A DNA stretch of 64,000 nt from Paenibacillus apiarius (GTDB lineage: Bacteria; Bacillota; Bacilli; Paenibacillales; Paenibacillaceae): assembly GCF_017052585.1 (NCBI RefSeq), contig NZ_JAFFHZ010000001.1, positions 1-64,000 of the forward strand, read 5' to 3'. Made by a program: the position numbers and the translations under genes. The notes under the pieces were generated by a model. The model was not told the DNA's origin, made no database searches, and saw nothing but the letters and a program-made list of their open reading frames with translations. This document shows positions 24,911 through 34,231 of the stretch, one piece after another; the first letter of the stretch is position 1; every line of letters begins with the position of its first letter.

Positions 24911-24951
24911 ACATTCGTCATAGAGAATCCCAATTCCTGCTAGGCGACAAA
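24911..24951 (-). promoter_or_regulatory. SigH promoter and 0A box of spoIIA
   Basis: Minus strand: GCAGGAATT (24932-24940) then 12 bases then GACGAATGT (24911-24919), matching the SigH pattern RnAGGAwww / RnnGAATww. A TTTGTCGCC (24943-24951, 7 of 9 to the Spo0A box) abuts the -35, as at the B. subtilis spoIIA promoter. Confidence 0.75.
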
Positions 24952-24969
24952 ACTAGAAGCACCGCGTCT

Positions 24970-26199
24970 TTATTTGACAAAAAACAACTTGCCGCAGGTC
25001 CGTTTAAACAATGTCCACCAGCCGGCTTTCGCTACGCCTTGCGTCGCTTCGACAGGAAATTCCCGAATCATTTTATCCCCTTGATACACCAAGATGCGTC
25101 CAATCGGCTGACCGGCTTCAATCGGCGCCTTCACCGATTTCGGAGCGTCCAGCTCGAAGCGGATATCTTGCTTGGCATCGCCCTTTTTCAGCAATATGGT
25201 GTATGGCCGCTGCGCTTTGATTTCCAGATTCTCGACCATCCCTTTTTCCACGCGCACGTCACCGATGCGTTCCCCGGCCTTCAATAAAGGAACATTCGTA
25301 TATTGAGCGAATGCATAGTCGAACATTTGTGACACTTCCGCATTTCGGGTCTTCGTATTCGGTTCACCCAACACGACCGCAATGACACGCATATTTTCAC
25401 GCTTAGCCGTTGCCGACAGGCAGTATTTCGCTTCCGATGTATAGCCCGTCTTCAATCCGTCCGCCCCTTGATAGAATCGCACGAGCTTGTTCGTATTGAC
25501 GAGCCAGAACTTCTTGCTCGTATTTTGGCGTAAATAATCTTCATACGCGCCGGTATATTTCGTCACGTTCGGATATTGCATCAATGCCCGAGACATTAAT
25601 GCGATATCATAGGCTGACGTATAATGATTTTCAGCAGGAAGACCGTTGCAGTTCTCAAAATGAGTATTCTTCATGCCAAGCTCTTTCGCTCTGTCGTTCA
25701 TCATCTGAACAAATTCCTTTTCCGAACCGGCAATCTTCTCCGCCATCGCGACTGATGCGTCATTGCCCGATGCCATGGCAATGCCCTTCATCATCTCTTC
25801 CACCGTCATTTCTTCCCCGGGCTCCAGAAAAATCTGCGAACCGCCCATTGATGCCGCATATTCACTGGTCGACACTTTATCCGTCATCTTCAGCTTTCCT
25901 TCACTGACGGCTTCCATGACGAGCAGCATCGTCATTATCTTCGTAATGCTAGCCGGAGGAAGCTTGTCATGACTGTTTTTCTGAAAAATAATCGTTCCCG
26001 TGTCCGCCTCCATCAACACCGCAGAACGAGCATTCTCCGCCAATTGCACTTCCGCCGCATTCGAGGAGGATGTCGCTTGGCTGGACGGTTCCGCGTTTGT
26101 CCACGGCGGCAAATCTGCTTGTAGCGCAGCGGAGCTGGACGGTAATATAACGGCGCTTGCCAACACGACGCACACACTAGCATGTAGCCACTTGTTCAA
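24970..26199 (-). CDS. dacF: Sporulation D-alanyl-D-alanine carboxypeptidase
   Basis: 409 residues with a signal peptide (about 1-25). It is a penicillin-binding protein of the S11 family: SITK at 84-87 (active serine), SGN at 144-146, KTG at 250-252. A PBP5-like C-terminal beta domain follows, then an amphipathic end (WWTLFKRTCGKLFF) that can anchor it to the membrane. DacF trims peptide side chains and limits cross-linking of the spore cortex. It lies directly upstream of spoIIAA as in B. subtilis, where some transcripts run through. Confidence 0.92.
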   Translation of the reverse strand: MNKWLHASVCVVLASAVILPSSSAALQADLPPWTNAEPSSQATSSSNAAEVQLAENARSAVLMEADTGTIIFQKNSHDKLPPASITKIMTMLLVMEAVSEGKLKMTDKVSTSEYAASMGGSQIFLEPGEEMTVEEMMKGIAMASGNDASVAMAEKIAGSEKEFVQMMNDRAKELGMKNTHFENCNGLPAENHYTSAYDIALMSRALMQYPNVTKYTGAYEDYLRQNTSKKFWLVNTNKLVRFYQGADGLKTGYTSEAKYCLSATAKRENMRVIAVVLGEPNTKTRNAEVSQMFDYAFAQYTNVPLLKAGERIGDVRVEKGMVENLEIKAQRPYTILLKKGDAKQDIRFELDAPKSVKAPIEAGQPIGRILVYQGDKMIREFPVEATQGVAKAGWWTLFKRTCGKLFFVK

Positions 26200-26331
26200 A
26201 GAATGTCCCCTCCTAAAGAGATGTGCACAACCTTAATGGCAAACTAAATCTAAGCTGGATGTGCCTTATATCCATTCTTGTCCGAACGCAAGCAAAATAT
26301 TCCACATCGCCAACGGATAGGCATAAAAAAA

Positions 26332-26362
26332 GTTCCTACCGAAGAGAGTCTTCGATAGAAAC
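26332..26362 (-). terminator. Rho-independent terminator of the nucleoside operon
   Basis: A long imperfect stem (GTTCCTACCGAAG with CTTCGATAGAAAC) with a T-run on the minus strand, 20 bases past the pdp stop. Confidence 0.75.
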
Positions 26363-26381
26363 CGATAAGTGTATGTTTATA

Positions 26382-27710
26382 TTATACAAAGCGTTGAACG
26401 CCGTCTTTGGTCACAACCGCATATACGAGCGGCTTTGCGGCGACTTCTTGCGATGTAATCTCGTAGGCCTTCAGAACCCGTTCCTTGGCTTCTTCCAGCC
26501 GCCCTTTATCATTCACGTGCAAAATGGCAAGGACGTCGCCAACCCGTACCGCTTCGCCGACTTTCTTGCGCAAATCGATGCCGACGGCCAAGTCGATGAC
26601 CGAATCTTTGGTCTCCCGGCCTGCGCCAAGCAGCATGGCGGCGATCCCGATGTGCTCCGCCTGAATGGCGGCCACGGTGCCGTCCGTCTGCGCTGCGACC
26701 TCGATCAGGTCACCGGCGTGCGGCAGGCGGCTCGGGTCGTCGATCATCGAGACATCGCCCCCTTGGGCCGCTACTAGCTGCTTCAGCTTCTGCAGCGCGG
26801 AGCCGTCCTGCAAATGCTGCTCCAGCTGCCGGCGGGCATCCGCTTCGTCCTGCGCCTTGCCGCCCAACACCAGCATATGCGCGCCCAAGATGAGACACAG
26901 CTCGTGCAAGTCCGCCGGCCCCTGTCCGCGCAGCGTCATAATCGCTTCCTCCACTTCAAGGGAGTTCCCAATCAGATGGCCGAGCGGCTGGTCCATATCC
27001 GAGATGACCGCAATCGCGTGGCGGCCGACTTCCGTTCCGATATCGACCATCGCTTGCGCCAAGGCAATCGAATCGTCCAGCGTCTTCATGAACGCGCCGC
27101 TGCCCGTCTTGACGTCAAGCACAATCGCATCCGCGCCGGCCGCAATCTTCTTGCTCATGACGGAGCTGGCGATAAGCGGAATCGATTCGACCGTGGCGGT
27201 GACATCCCGAAGCCCGTACAGCTTTTTATCAGCCGGGGTAATATTCCCGCTCTGACCGATAAGCGAGACTCCGATATCATTCACTTGCGCGAAGAATTGG
27301 CTTCGCTCCAGCTCCACTTGATAGCCGGCGATCGCCTCCAGCTTATCGATCGTTCCGCCCGTATGCCCCAGCCCGCGGCCCGACATCTTGGCGACAGGGA
27401 CACCTGCCGCTGCGACGAGCGGAGCCAGCACGAGCGTCGTCTTATCGCCTACGCCCCCGGTGGAATGCTTATCCACTTTAATGCCTTGGATCGGGCTCAG
27501 ATCGATTTGATCGCCGGACTTCGCCATTTCAAGCGTCAAGCTAGCCGTTTCACGCGCATTCATGCCCTTAAAGTAAATGGCCATTGCCCATGCGGCAATT
27601 TGATAGTCCGGCACTTTGCCGTTGCTGTAACCTTGGATAAGGAATTGGATTTCATCAGGGGTCAGCTCTTGTCCGTCACGTTTTTTCTGAATGATGTCTA
27701 CCGCTCGCAA
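26382..27710 (-). CDS. pdp: Pyrimidine-nucleoside phosphorylase
   Basis: 442 residues. It splits uridine, thymidine and deoxyuridine with phosphate into base and (deoxy)ribose-1-phosphate. Motifs include [20 protein letters not shown] (phosphate and nucleoside binding), [16 protein letters not shown] and the glycine loop [12 protein letters not shown]. It is the last gene of a drm-punA-pdp salvage operon ahead of dacF; spacing to punA is 18 bases. The start ATG has an AGGAGG-type site (GAGGAGG) in the gap. Confidence 0.95.
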   Translation of the reverse strand: MRAVDIIQKKRDGQELTPDEIQFLIQGYSNGKVPDYQIAAWAMAIYFKGMNARETASLTLEMAKSGDQIDLSPIQGIKVDKHSTGGVGDKTTLVLAPLVAAAGVPVAKMSGRGLGHTGGTIDKLEAIAGYQVELERSQFFAQVNDIGVSLIGQSGNITPADKKLYGLRDVTATVESIPLIASSVMSKKIAAGADAIVLDVKTGSGAFMKTLDDSIALAQAMVDIGTEVGRHAIAVISDMDQPLGHLIGNSLEVEEAIMTLRGQGPADLHELCLILGAHMLVLGGKAQDEADARRQLEQHLQDGSALQKLKQLVAAQGGDVSMIDDPSRLPHAGDLIEVAAQTDGTVAAIQAEHIGIAAMLLGAGRETKDSVIDLAVGIDLRKKVGEAVRVGDVLAILHVNDKGRLEEAKERVLKAYEITSQEVAAKPLVYAVVTKDGVQRFV

Positions 27711-27728
27711 AAAACAACCTCCTCGACA

Positions 27729-28556
27729 TTACATTTTCGGAATGATGGCCAAAACAAGCTTCAAAAACGTCTCTTTCACCCGCTCCGCCGTCTCCATTAC
27801 TTCAGCGTGAGAGAGCGGCTGATCCAATATGCCGGCAGCCATGTTGCTGATGCAGGAAATGCCGAGCACTTCCATTCCGGCATGCTGGGCCACGATTACT
27901 TCGGACACGGTGGACATGCCGACGGCGTCGCCGCCCAAGGTGCGGAACATGCGGATTTCTGCCGGTGTTTCATAGTTTGGACCTAACAGACCGACATATA
28001 CGCCTTCGCGCAGTGAGCATTGCTGCTCGCCTGCAACCTCCTTCGCCAATTGGCGCAGACGGGGGCTATACGCGGCGGACATATCCGGGAAGCGCACCCC
28101 CAAACGATTATCATTAGGTCCGATTAACGGATTGCGCCCGGTCATGTTCAAATGGTCTTGAATCAGCATCAAATCTCCCGCTTGATAGGTCGTGTTAATT
28201 CCCCCGGCCGCGTTGGTCACCAGCAGCTTCTCCACGCCAATCGCCTTCATCACACGCACAGGAAACGCCGTCAGTTCCGGCCCGTAGCCTTCATACATAT
28301 GGAAACGGCCCTTCATCATGACAACCGTCCGGCCTTCAATCTGGCCAATGAGCAATTCCCCCGCATGCCCCTCAACCGTCGATTGCGGAAAGTGCGGAAT
28401 GTCCTGATAAGGAATCGTAACCGGATTCTCGACCAAGTCGGCTAAAATGCCTAGCCCCGATCCGAGAATAAGTCCAATGTCTGGCGCAGCGCCGATGCGC
28501 GTCTTAATGTACGCTGCGGCGTCTTGAATGTGGTCATGCGTTACTGCGTGGCTCAT
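27729..28556 (-). CDS. punA: Purine-nucleoside phosphorylase
   Basis: 275 residues from the ATG at 28556 preceded by GGGGGA. Trimeric PNP family: LILGSGLG near the N-terminus, HAGELLIG, GRFHMYEGY, TNAAGGIN and GPNYETPAEIRMFRTLGGDAVGMST split over the active site. It phosphorolyses guanosine and inosine. The name pupG is used for the B. subtilis gene. Confidence 0.94.
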   Translation of the reverse strand: MSHAVTHDHIQDAAAYIKTRIGAAPDIGLILGSGLGILADLVENPVTIPYQDIPHFPQSTVEGHAGELLIGQIEGRTVVMMKGRFHMYEGYGPELTAFPVRVMKAIGVEKLLVTNAAGGINTTYQAGDLMLIQDHLNMTGRNPLIGPNDNRLGVRFPDMSAAYSPRLRQLAKEVAGEQQCSLREGVYVGLLGPNYETPAEIRMFRTLGGDAVGMSTVSEVIVAQHAGMEVLGISCISNMAAGILDQPLSHAEVMETAERVKETFLKLVLAIIPKM

Positions 28557-28598
28557 GAAAGATTCCCCCAATAATAAAATGATGCCGAACGACGCCTT

Positions 28599-29789
28599 TT
28601 ACAGCAGTTCGGATAAGAAGCTGGTGCCGACCTGCGGCTGGCCGGCTTGGAAATTATCAGCGATCGTAGCCCCCAAATCGGCATAAGTCGACCGGATGCC
28701 AAGCGCTCGCCCCGCCGGAATCGCTGGGCTGTATAGGAGAAGCGGGACATATTCGCGCGTATGATCGGTGCCGCTATGAGTCGGATCATTTCCATGATCG
28801 GCCGTGATAACCAGCAGATCATTGGGACCGATTCGTTCCATCATAGCCGGCAACGCCTCGTCGAATTGCTCCAACGCCTGCGCATACCCTTCCGCATCGC
28901 GGCGATGACCGTACATCGAATCAAAATCAACCAAATTCGTGAACAGCAAGCCGTTGAAGGATTGACCGAGAAGATCGGTCGTTGTAGCGATGCCGTGCGC
29001 ATTGCTCTTCGTCGGGTAGGATGCCGAAATGCCTTCCCCCGAAAAAATATCATTGATTTTACCGACCGATATAACATCCTTCCCCGCCTGTTGAAGCAAG
29101 TTCAACACCGTATCCTCCGGCGGCTTGACGGCATAGTCATGACGATTCGGCGTACGGGCGAATTGACCGGGCTGACCAGCATAAGGGCGCGCAATGACAC
29201 GACCTACCGTATGCGGCTCCTGCAGCGTCAGCCGCCGCGCAATCTCGCAGGCCCGATATAATTCTTCCAGCGGAATGATATCCTCATGCGCCGCAATCTG
29301 GAACACGCTATCGGCAGACGTGTAGACGATCCAAGCGCCCGTCTTCATTTGCTCTTCGCCGTATTCCTCGATGATCTCCGTTCCGGAAGCAGGCTTGTTC
29401 GCCAGCACCTTGCGCCCTGTTTCCCGTTCGAACGCGGAAATCAGTTCGGCCGGGAATCCATCCGGGTACGTGTTGAATGGCGTCGTAATGCGCAGGCCCA
29501 TCAGCTCCCAATGGCCGGTCATCGTATCCTTGCCTACCGAAATCTCCGCCATCTTCCCATAGATTGCTTGCGGCTTGTCAACCGGCTTCAATGCGCCCAG
29601 ATCGGCGATGTTGCCAAGGCCGAGCTGCTGCAGATGCGGCAGCTTAATGTGAGGCACCCGTTCAATAATATGACCGAGCGTATGCGTGCCTCTATCCCCG
29701 AATTGCTCCGCGTCCGGCAGCTCGCCAATGCCTACGCTGTCCAAAACGATTACGGCAATGCGATCGAACGCTTTTTTGCTTGTATTCAT
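28599..29789 (-). CDS. drm: Phosphopentomutase
   Basis: 396 residues from the ATG at 29789 (AAGGAG nine bases upstream). It interconverts (deoxy)ribose-1-phosphate and -5-phosphate so that sugars released by punA and pdp can be used. Alkaline-phosphatase-like metal site: [13 protein letters not shown] near the start, [10 protein letters not shown] with the phosphorylated threonine, and [19 protein letters not shown] near the C-terminus. It is first in the salvage operon. Confidence 0.95.
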   Translation of the reverse strand: MNTSKKAFDRIAVIVLDSVGIGELPDAEQFGDRGTHTLGHIIERVPHIKLPHLQQLGLGNIADLGALKPVDKPQAIYGKMAEISVGKDTMTGHWELMGLRITTPFNTYPDGFPAELISAFERETGRKVLANKPASGTEIIEEYGEEQMKTGAWIVYTSADSVFQIAAHEDIIPLEELYRACEIARRLTLQEPHTVGRVIARPYAGQPGQFARTPNRHDYAVKPPEDTVLNLLQQAGKDVISVGKINDIFSGEGISASYPTKSNAHGIATTTDLLGQSFNGLLFTNLVDFDSMYGHRRDAEGYAQALEQFDEALPAMMERIGPNDLLVITADHGNDPTHSGTDHTREYVPLLLYSPAIPAGRALGIRSTYADLGATIADNFQAGQPQVGTSFLSELL

Positions 29790-29912
29790 GCCAATCACTC
29801 CTTTTTATCCTTCATCTTAGCTTGTGTTAAGGAGAAATGGACCATACTCCGTTCCAGAGGTTGTGCAAACAGCCCTCTTTGGATCACGAAGCATCCAACG
29901 CGCTTCCTGCTG

Positions 29913-30833
29913 CTATTTCTTCGCCCGCGGATGGGCCAGCGTGTAAACATCCTTCATGCTGCTCTTCTTCATATGCTCGACATAGCGCTGTGTCGTGGCA
30001 AGTTCCGAATGTCCCAGCATCTCCTGTACGGAACGCACATCCGCCCCATTCGACAGAAGATGGACCGCAAACGAATGGCGCAATGTATGAGGCGTAATCG
30101 GAAACGGCAGCTCCAGCTTGTCCGCATACTTCTTAATCATCTTCCAGAAGCCCTGTCTGGACATGCGCTGTCCGCGAACATTCAGGAACAGGGCCGGCTC
30201 GATGTTCCCGGAAGCCGGGCCAGTGCCTATCATTTCCGGACGCGCCTTCTCCAAGTACAGCTGGATCGCCTCGCCTGCGACTTGTCCTAAGGGGATGACG
30301 CGCTCCTTCCCGGATGAGACGCACCGCAAGAAGCCAAGCTTCGGCTGAACGTCGTCAACATCGAGCGCCATGAGCTCGGATACGCGCACGCCGGTCGCAT
30401 ACAGCGTCTCCAGCATGGCCCTGTCGCGCAGCCCTTGCTGAGATTCACCGTCCGGCATCGCTAGCAGCCGTTCCGTCTCTTCCAGCGACAATATATGAGG
30501 GCTCTTCGCTTCCGCCTTCGGACGTTCGATATGAAGGGTCGGATCCTGGCTCATCATCCCTTCGATCATGAAAAAATGAAAAAAAGAGCGCAACGAGGCA
30601 GCGATGCGCGAAATGCTGGAAGCGGCCCGACCGTCACGCTTAAGTTGATACACATATTGATTGACATGATAAGAACGCACGTCTGCCACGGATTGAATCT
30701 CTTCCTGTGCAATGGCGTTCAAAAAGGCCGATATATCTCTTATGTACGCTTCCAGCGTATGCGGAGAGAGGCGGCGCTCCAGCTCCAAATGCTGCTTGTA
30801 GCTTTCCAGCTGCTGTATGATTGTGCTTCTCAT
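29913..30833 (-). CDS. xerD: Site-specific tyrosine recombinase
   Basis: 306 residues from the ATG at 30833 with AAGGAG. N-terminal SAM-like core-binding domain (LSPHTLEAYIRDISAFL) and C-terminal catalytic domain with R150 (GVRVSEL), the lysine in SSGKERVIPL, HTLRHSFAVHLL, LGHSELATTQRY. It resolves chromosome dimers at dif with a partner recombinase. The place between yqzK/fur and drm is that of B. subtilis xerD (ripX), so it is the housekeeping enzyme and not a mobile-element integrase. Confidence 0.93.
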   Translation of the reverse strand: MRSTIIQQLESYKQHLELERRLSPHTLEAYIRDISAFLNAIAQEEIQSVADVRSYHVNQYVYQLKRDGRAASSISRIAASLRSFFHFFMIEGMMSQDPTLHIERPKAEAKSPHILSLEETERLLAMPDGESQQGLRDRAMLETLYATGVRVSELMALDVDDVQPKLGFLRCVSSGKERVIPLGQVAGEAIQLYLEKARPEMIGTGPASGNIEPALFLNVRGQRMSRQGFWKMIKKYADKLELPFPITPHTLRHSFAVHLLSNGADVRSVQEMLGHSELATTQRYVEHMKKSSMKDVYTLAHPRAKK

Positions 30834-30933
30834 CGTTAAACTCCTTACTCCAAACACTCTCTCTTATATTCCACACATCATCGTCAAATTCCTGCTGTCT
30901 TGTCTCATTCCATCGACTTCGCACGTCATTCTC

Positions 30934-31170
30934 CTACTCGCCGAGCCAGTAAAATAACCGCAGCCGATCCGTAAACGTTGCAGGCTCCAAGTTCGCATTC
31001 TCGTCGGCTTGAAATACTTTGACCGCTTTCCCATGCGGCTCGCGATACTTATCGACCGGCGATATCCATTCAGTCACTGTGCCGAATAAATGAGCCATCG
31101 CGTACGTCAGAAGCAGAAACAACGCGATGAACTTCAAGCGTTCCAGCAGCTTGCGCACAGGCACAATCAC
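30934..31170 (-). CDS. yqzK: Small membrane protein of the YqzK (DUF4227) type
   Basis: 78 residues from the GTG at 31170, chosen because AGGAGG lies eight bases upstream; the GTG at 31179 would touch the ribosome site. It has one membrane segment (FIALFLLLTYAMAHLFG) followed by an outside domain ending DRLRLFYWLGE. It lies between fur and xerD as in Bacillus. The function is unknown. Confidence 0.8.
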   Translation of the reverse strand: MIVPVRKLLERLKFIALFLLLTYAMAHLFGTVTEWISPVDKYREPHGKAVKVFQADENANLEPATFTDRLRLFYWLGE

Positions 31171-31443
31171 CGGGATCACCTCCTCGCCTCATGTTTGTCC
31201 CGCTAAAGCTAACGTATGAGAAGAGCAGGCGCGATATGCCGAGCGTCTTATTGAAAAGCACCCTGGTCACCATGTTAATTATATGATAATGCTGCCATTT
31301 CAGAAACAATGGACGAACGATTCAGGTTTGCATTCACCGTTACACGAATGTCCACATACGATAAATTATAGATCTGCAGGCGGTGTCAAACGCGCTGGTA
31401 CAGCCAGTTATCGATTCTTTTTGAAGTGGAGGGCATGAATGTC

Positions 31444-32856
31444 ATGCGCACATTAACCCGCATGTTAAAGGCGGTCGTACACGGACACCCTACTCGAAAG
31501 ACCGCTCGCAAGATGATTATCCTGAAAGACCGCAAAAGCTATGCTGCCTGTGTGAAGCAGCTTAAAAAACAAGGAATCGTCCCCTTGAAGCAGATAGAGT
31601 CCGCCCGGATGCTCTGCTGTCATTTAGAGCGCCACAAAAATCTGCAGCAGATTATGAAGCATCCCAGCATACGCCGTATCGAAAATGATGCGCGCGTCCG
31701 CGCTCATGCCATTAATACGACGCAAAGCGCAAAGCGCACAAAGCGCAGCTCGTCATCTTCCTCTAGATTGCGTTTAAAGAAGCGCAGCCATTCGGCCCCG
31801 CACACCGTAACCCCGCAAATTCCTTGGGGCATCAAGCGCATACACGCTCCCCGCGTATGGCCGAAGACAAAAGGAAAAGGCATCAAAGTGGCAATAGTCG
31901 ATACAGGAATTTCAACCCATCCGGATTTGAATATAGCCGGAGGAATCAATACGATTCGAAGAGGAACGCCATATCAGGATGATAACGGGCACGGCACTCA
32001 TGTGGCGGGAACGGTAGCTGCAACCGGGACAGGAAATATGCTGTACGGGGCTGCTCCGCAAGTGGAACTGTACGCGGTGAAGGCGCTGGATGAGAATGGC
32101 GACGGGTATGTGTCGGATATTGTAGAAGGCTTGGAATGGTGCATGAAAAATAAAATGGATGTCATCAATTTGAGTTTGGGATTAAGCGGTCCGAGCGAAC
32201 TTCTGCGTTCTACCGTACGAAGAGCGTATCGCAAAGGCATCGTGCTTGTCGCGTCGGCCGGAAATGAAGGCGGCGATGCGGATATGATTGACGATCCAGC
32301 CAGTTATCCGGAGACGATCGCGGTAACGGCAACCGACAAAAACAATCAAATTGCTGTTTTCAGCAGCCGCGGCAAAGGCATTGATGTAGCTGCGCCAGGA
32401 GAAGATATCGTGTCAACGAACAATATGAACGGTTTTTCAAAGGATTCAGGCACTTCCATGGCCGCGCCGCACGTTACCGGTTCCGTCGCCCTTATGCTCG
32501 CGAGCAATTCCGAGTTGACGCCGCAGGAAGTAAAGTCCGCTCTGATGGACACAGCGAGCGAGCTCAAGGGATTCTCCGAGCGTTCGCAAGGCGCAGGCCT
32601 CATTCGTGCAGATAAAGCGACGGCATACGTTAGGAATCAGGTGGAGTCGCCAGCTCCATTAACAGCCGCTTCTGCAGTGAACGGTTCAATCCCTAAAGTA
32701 TGGACTCGCCGCACGGCAAAGAGTGGCTCCCCTAGGCACAAGCCTAACAAACCGGAAGCCCAAGCCTCGTCAAAGCGCCGGCGCGCCAAGCGTACAAGAG
32801 CGGCCGCGCAACCAGCGTTCAAGCTGCACAACGTAGTAAAGCCTCGGCGCCGTTAG
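31444..32856 (+). CDS. Subtilisin-like serine protease (S8) without signal peptide
   Basis: 470 residues from the ATG at 31444, about ten bases after GGAGGG. Residues about 25-90 resemble an inhibitor-I9-like propeptide (MIILKDRKSYAACVKQLKK, ending near IRRIENDARV). The catalytic domain spans about 125-395 with D153 (VDTGIS), H183 (NGHGTHVAG), oxyanion N274 (SAGNEG) and S338 (SGTSMAAPH). The last 75 residues are strongly basic and low in complexity (KRRRAKRTRAAAQ), and a serine/arginine/lysine linker separates propeptide and enzyme. No classical signal peptide is visible, so the enzyme may be intracellular, possibly in sporulation. It is the only plus-strand gene in the fur-yqzK interval, where Bacillus has none, so it is a lineage-specific insertion. 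Confidence 0.88.
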   Translation: MRTLTRMLKAVVHGHPTRKTARKMIILKDRKSYAACVKQLKKQGIVPLKQIESARMLCCHLERHKNLQQIMKHPSIRRIENDARVRAHAINTTQSAKRTKRSSSSSSRLRLKKRSHSAPHTVTPQIPWGIKRIHAPRVWPKTKGKGIKVAIVDTGISTHPDLNIAGGINTIRRGTPYQDDNGHGTHVAGTVAATGTGNMLYGAAPQVELYAVKALDENGDGYVSDIVEGLEWCMKNKMDVINLSLGLSGPSELLRSTVRRAYRKGIVLVASAGNEGGDADMIDDPASYPETIAVTATDKNNQIAVFSSRGKGIDVAAPGEDIVSTNNMNGFSKDSGTSMAAPHVTGSVALMLASNSELTPQEVKSALMDTASELKGFSERSQGAGLIRADKATAYVRNQVESPAPLTAASAVNGSIPKVWTRRTAKSGSPRHKPNKPEAQASSKRRRAKRTRAAAQPAFKLHNVVKPRRR

Positions 32857-32867
32857 CGCTGAGGCTT
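32840..32867 (+). terminator. Rho-independent terminator of the subtilase gene
   Basis: AAGCCTCGGCGC pairs with GCGCTGAGGCTT, followed by CTCTTCATTTCATT. The stem includes the stop codon. Confidence 0.75.
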
Positions 32868-32906
32868 CTCTTCATTTCATTCATTTAAATTGCATCGTCA
32901 TAAGCA

Positions 32907-33395
32907 TTACGCGTCCGCTTTATCGTCCTGTTGGGCTTGCTGTTCTCGTACACGTTCCTTTTCGCGGCAATGCTTGCAAATTCCTTGAAAGTCCAAACGG
33001 TGATCAATTACCGTAAAATGAAATTCCTGTTCCAAGCGTTCTTCCAATGGCCCGAGCCAGTCTTCCTGTATTTCCTGCATGGACCCACATTGGACACAAA
33101 TGAGATGGTGATGGTGATGCTTGTTGCTGTCTCCGCGCAAATCATATCTAGCTACGCCATCGCCAAAATTCAATTTCTCCACAACGTGCAACTCATTCAA
33201 CAATTCCAATGTACGGTAAACGGTGGCAAGACCGATTTCTGGCGCTTTTTCTTTCACGAGCATGAAGACATCTTCCGCACTAAGATGATCCTCTTCATTC
33301 TCGAGCAGGACGCGAACGGTTGCCTCGCGCTGCGGTGTCAGCTTGTACCCTTGGGATTGCAGTTGTTGTTTAATCTTCTCAATCCGCGCTTCCAT
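32907..33395 (-). CDS. fur: Ferric uptake regulator family repressor
   Basis: 162 residues from the ATG at 33395 (GGGGGGAG upstream). N-terminal winged helix (KLTPQREATVRVLLENEEDHLSAEDVF, GLATVYRTLELL) and C-terminal dimer/metal domain with a HHHHH-LICVQCG zinc motif and CKHC. It represses iron-uptake genes when iron is bound. It could also be another Fur-family member (PerR, Zur), but the position next to spoIIM, yqzK and xerD is that of fur. It has a consensus promoter. Confidence 0.9.
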   Translation of the reverse strand: MEARIEKIKQQLQSQGYKLTPQREATVRVLLENEEDHLSAEDVFMLVKEKAPEIGLATVYRTLELLNELHVVEKLNFGDGVARYDLRGDSNKHHHHHLICVQCGSMQEIQEDWLGPLEERLEQEFHFTVIDHRLDFQGICKHCREKERVREQQAQQDDKADA

Positions 33396-33438
33396 GGTCT
33401 CCCCCCTTGCCCGCCAAGCCACATTATTCACTTCTATT

Positions 33439-33468
33439 ATTATAGGGGGAGAATGCAAGCAGTGTCAA
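33439..33468 (-). promoter_or_regulatory. Consensus SigA promoter of fur
   Basis: Minus strand TTGACA (33463-33468), 18 bases, TATAAT (33439-33444): both hexamers are perfect. It lies 44 bases upstream of the start. No clear Fur box overlaps it. Confidence 0.85.
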
Positions 33469-33512
33469 ATCATTTGCACGGAGGCAAGTTCCATCCTTCA
33501 TTCTGCATTGGT

Positions 33513-34142
33513 TTACCCGATAAGAAAGGGCGCAGCCCATTTCATTAAACCGGGCGATATCCAAGTTACGACAGCGGCTACAGCCCCCATCCCAAGCGCT
33601 GCAGACGCTTGCAACGCACAGAATCGGCCGATCGGTTCCCGCAGCGACTGCAGCTTGGGCATGAAAAGCCTGTGCTTCAATACGTGCATGGCGAATGCCA
33701 TCGATGCGACGCTTGCAATCATGATTAGCGGAATGGCGATCATGTTGTGCGGAGCTACCGACACCAGAGCGAACAGGGCGCCTTTCCATGCATATTGTCC
33801 GACCAGCGTTCCGACCGTGAAACCGACGAATACGCCTTTAGCGAACACGAGCGCCAATACGATCGGAAATCCTACGATGGAGATGCCGAGCAGCGCGATG
33901 ACGGCGATCCACTTCAAATAGAACAATGCCGAATCAAGAAAAACTTCCCCGCCATTCGCCAAAGCTCCGTCCTGATCGATTGTCGTGAAAAAATGTCCGA
34001 TATGGCTTCCGATATCCTGCTGCTGCTCCAATGTCAACGCATTGACCAGCAGAGCACCGAACACGACGCCGACAAGAAACAGGACCGATACGAAAATATA
34101 AAGGTGAAGTTGCGCGCGCAATGAATGAGCTAATGGCTTCAT
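33513..34142 (-). CDS. spoIIM: Stage II sporulation protein M
   Basis: 209 residues with about five membrane segments (LYIFVSVLFLVGVVFGALLV, WIAVIALLGISIVGFPIVL, ALFALVSVAPHNMIAIPL and two more). With SpoIID and SpoIIP it forms the mother-cell engulfment machine that thins septal peptidoglycan. It is next to fur, as in Bacillus. Confidence 0.92.
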   Translation of the reverse strand: MKPLAHSLRAQLHLYIFVSVLFLVGVVFGALLVNALTLEQQQDIGSHIGHFFTTIDQDGALANGGEVFLDSALFYLKWIAVIALLGISIVGFPIVLALVFAKGVFVGFTVGTLVGQYAWKGALFALVSVAPHNMIAIPLIMIASVASMAFAMHVLKHRLFMPKLQSLREPIGRFCALQASAALGMGAVAAVVTWISPGLMKWAAPFLIG

Positions 34143-34231
34143 AGGGGATGACTCCTTTCACAAGCAGCTTGCGAATCCTCCAGTCGATCCACTCTATGCG
34201 GCAGCCCGTCCATTTATGATAACGGCGCGGC

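Noticed and set aside
29913-30833. Tyrosine recombinase as an integrase of a mobile element
   Set aside because: Its neighbours (yqzK/fur and drm) are those of the housekeeping xerD, and no attachment-site repeats are seen.
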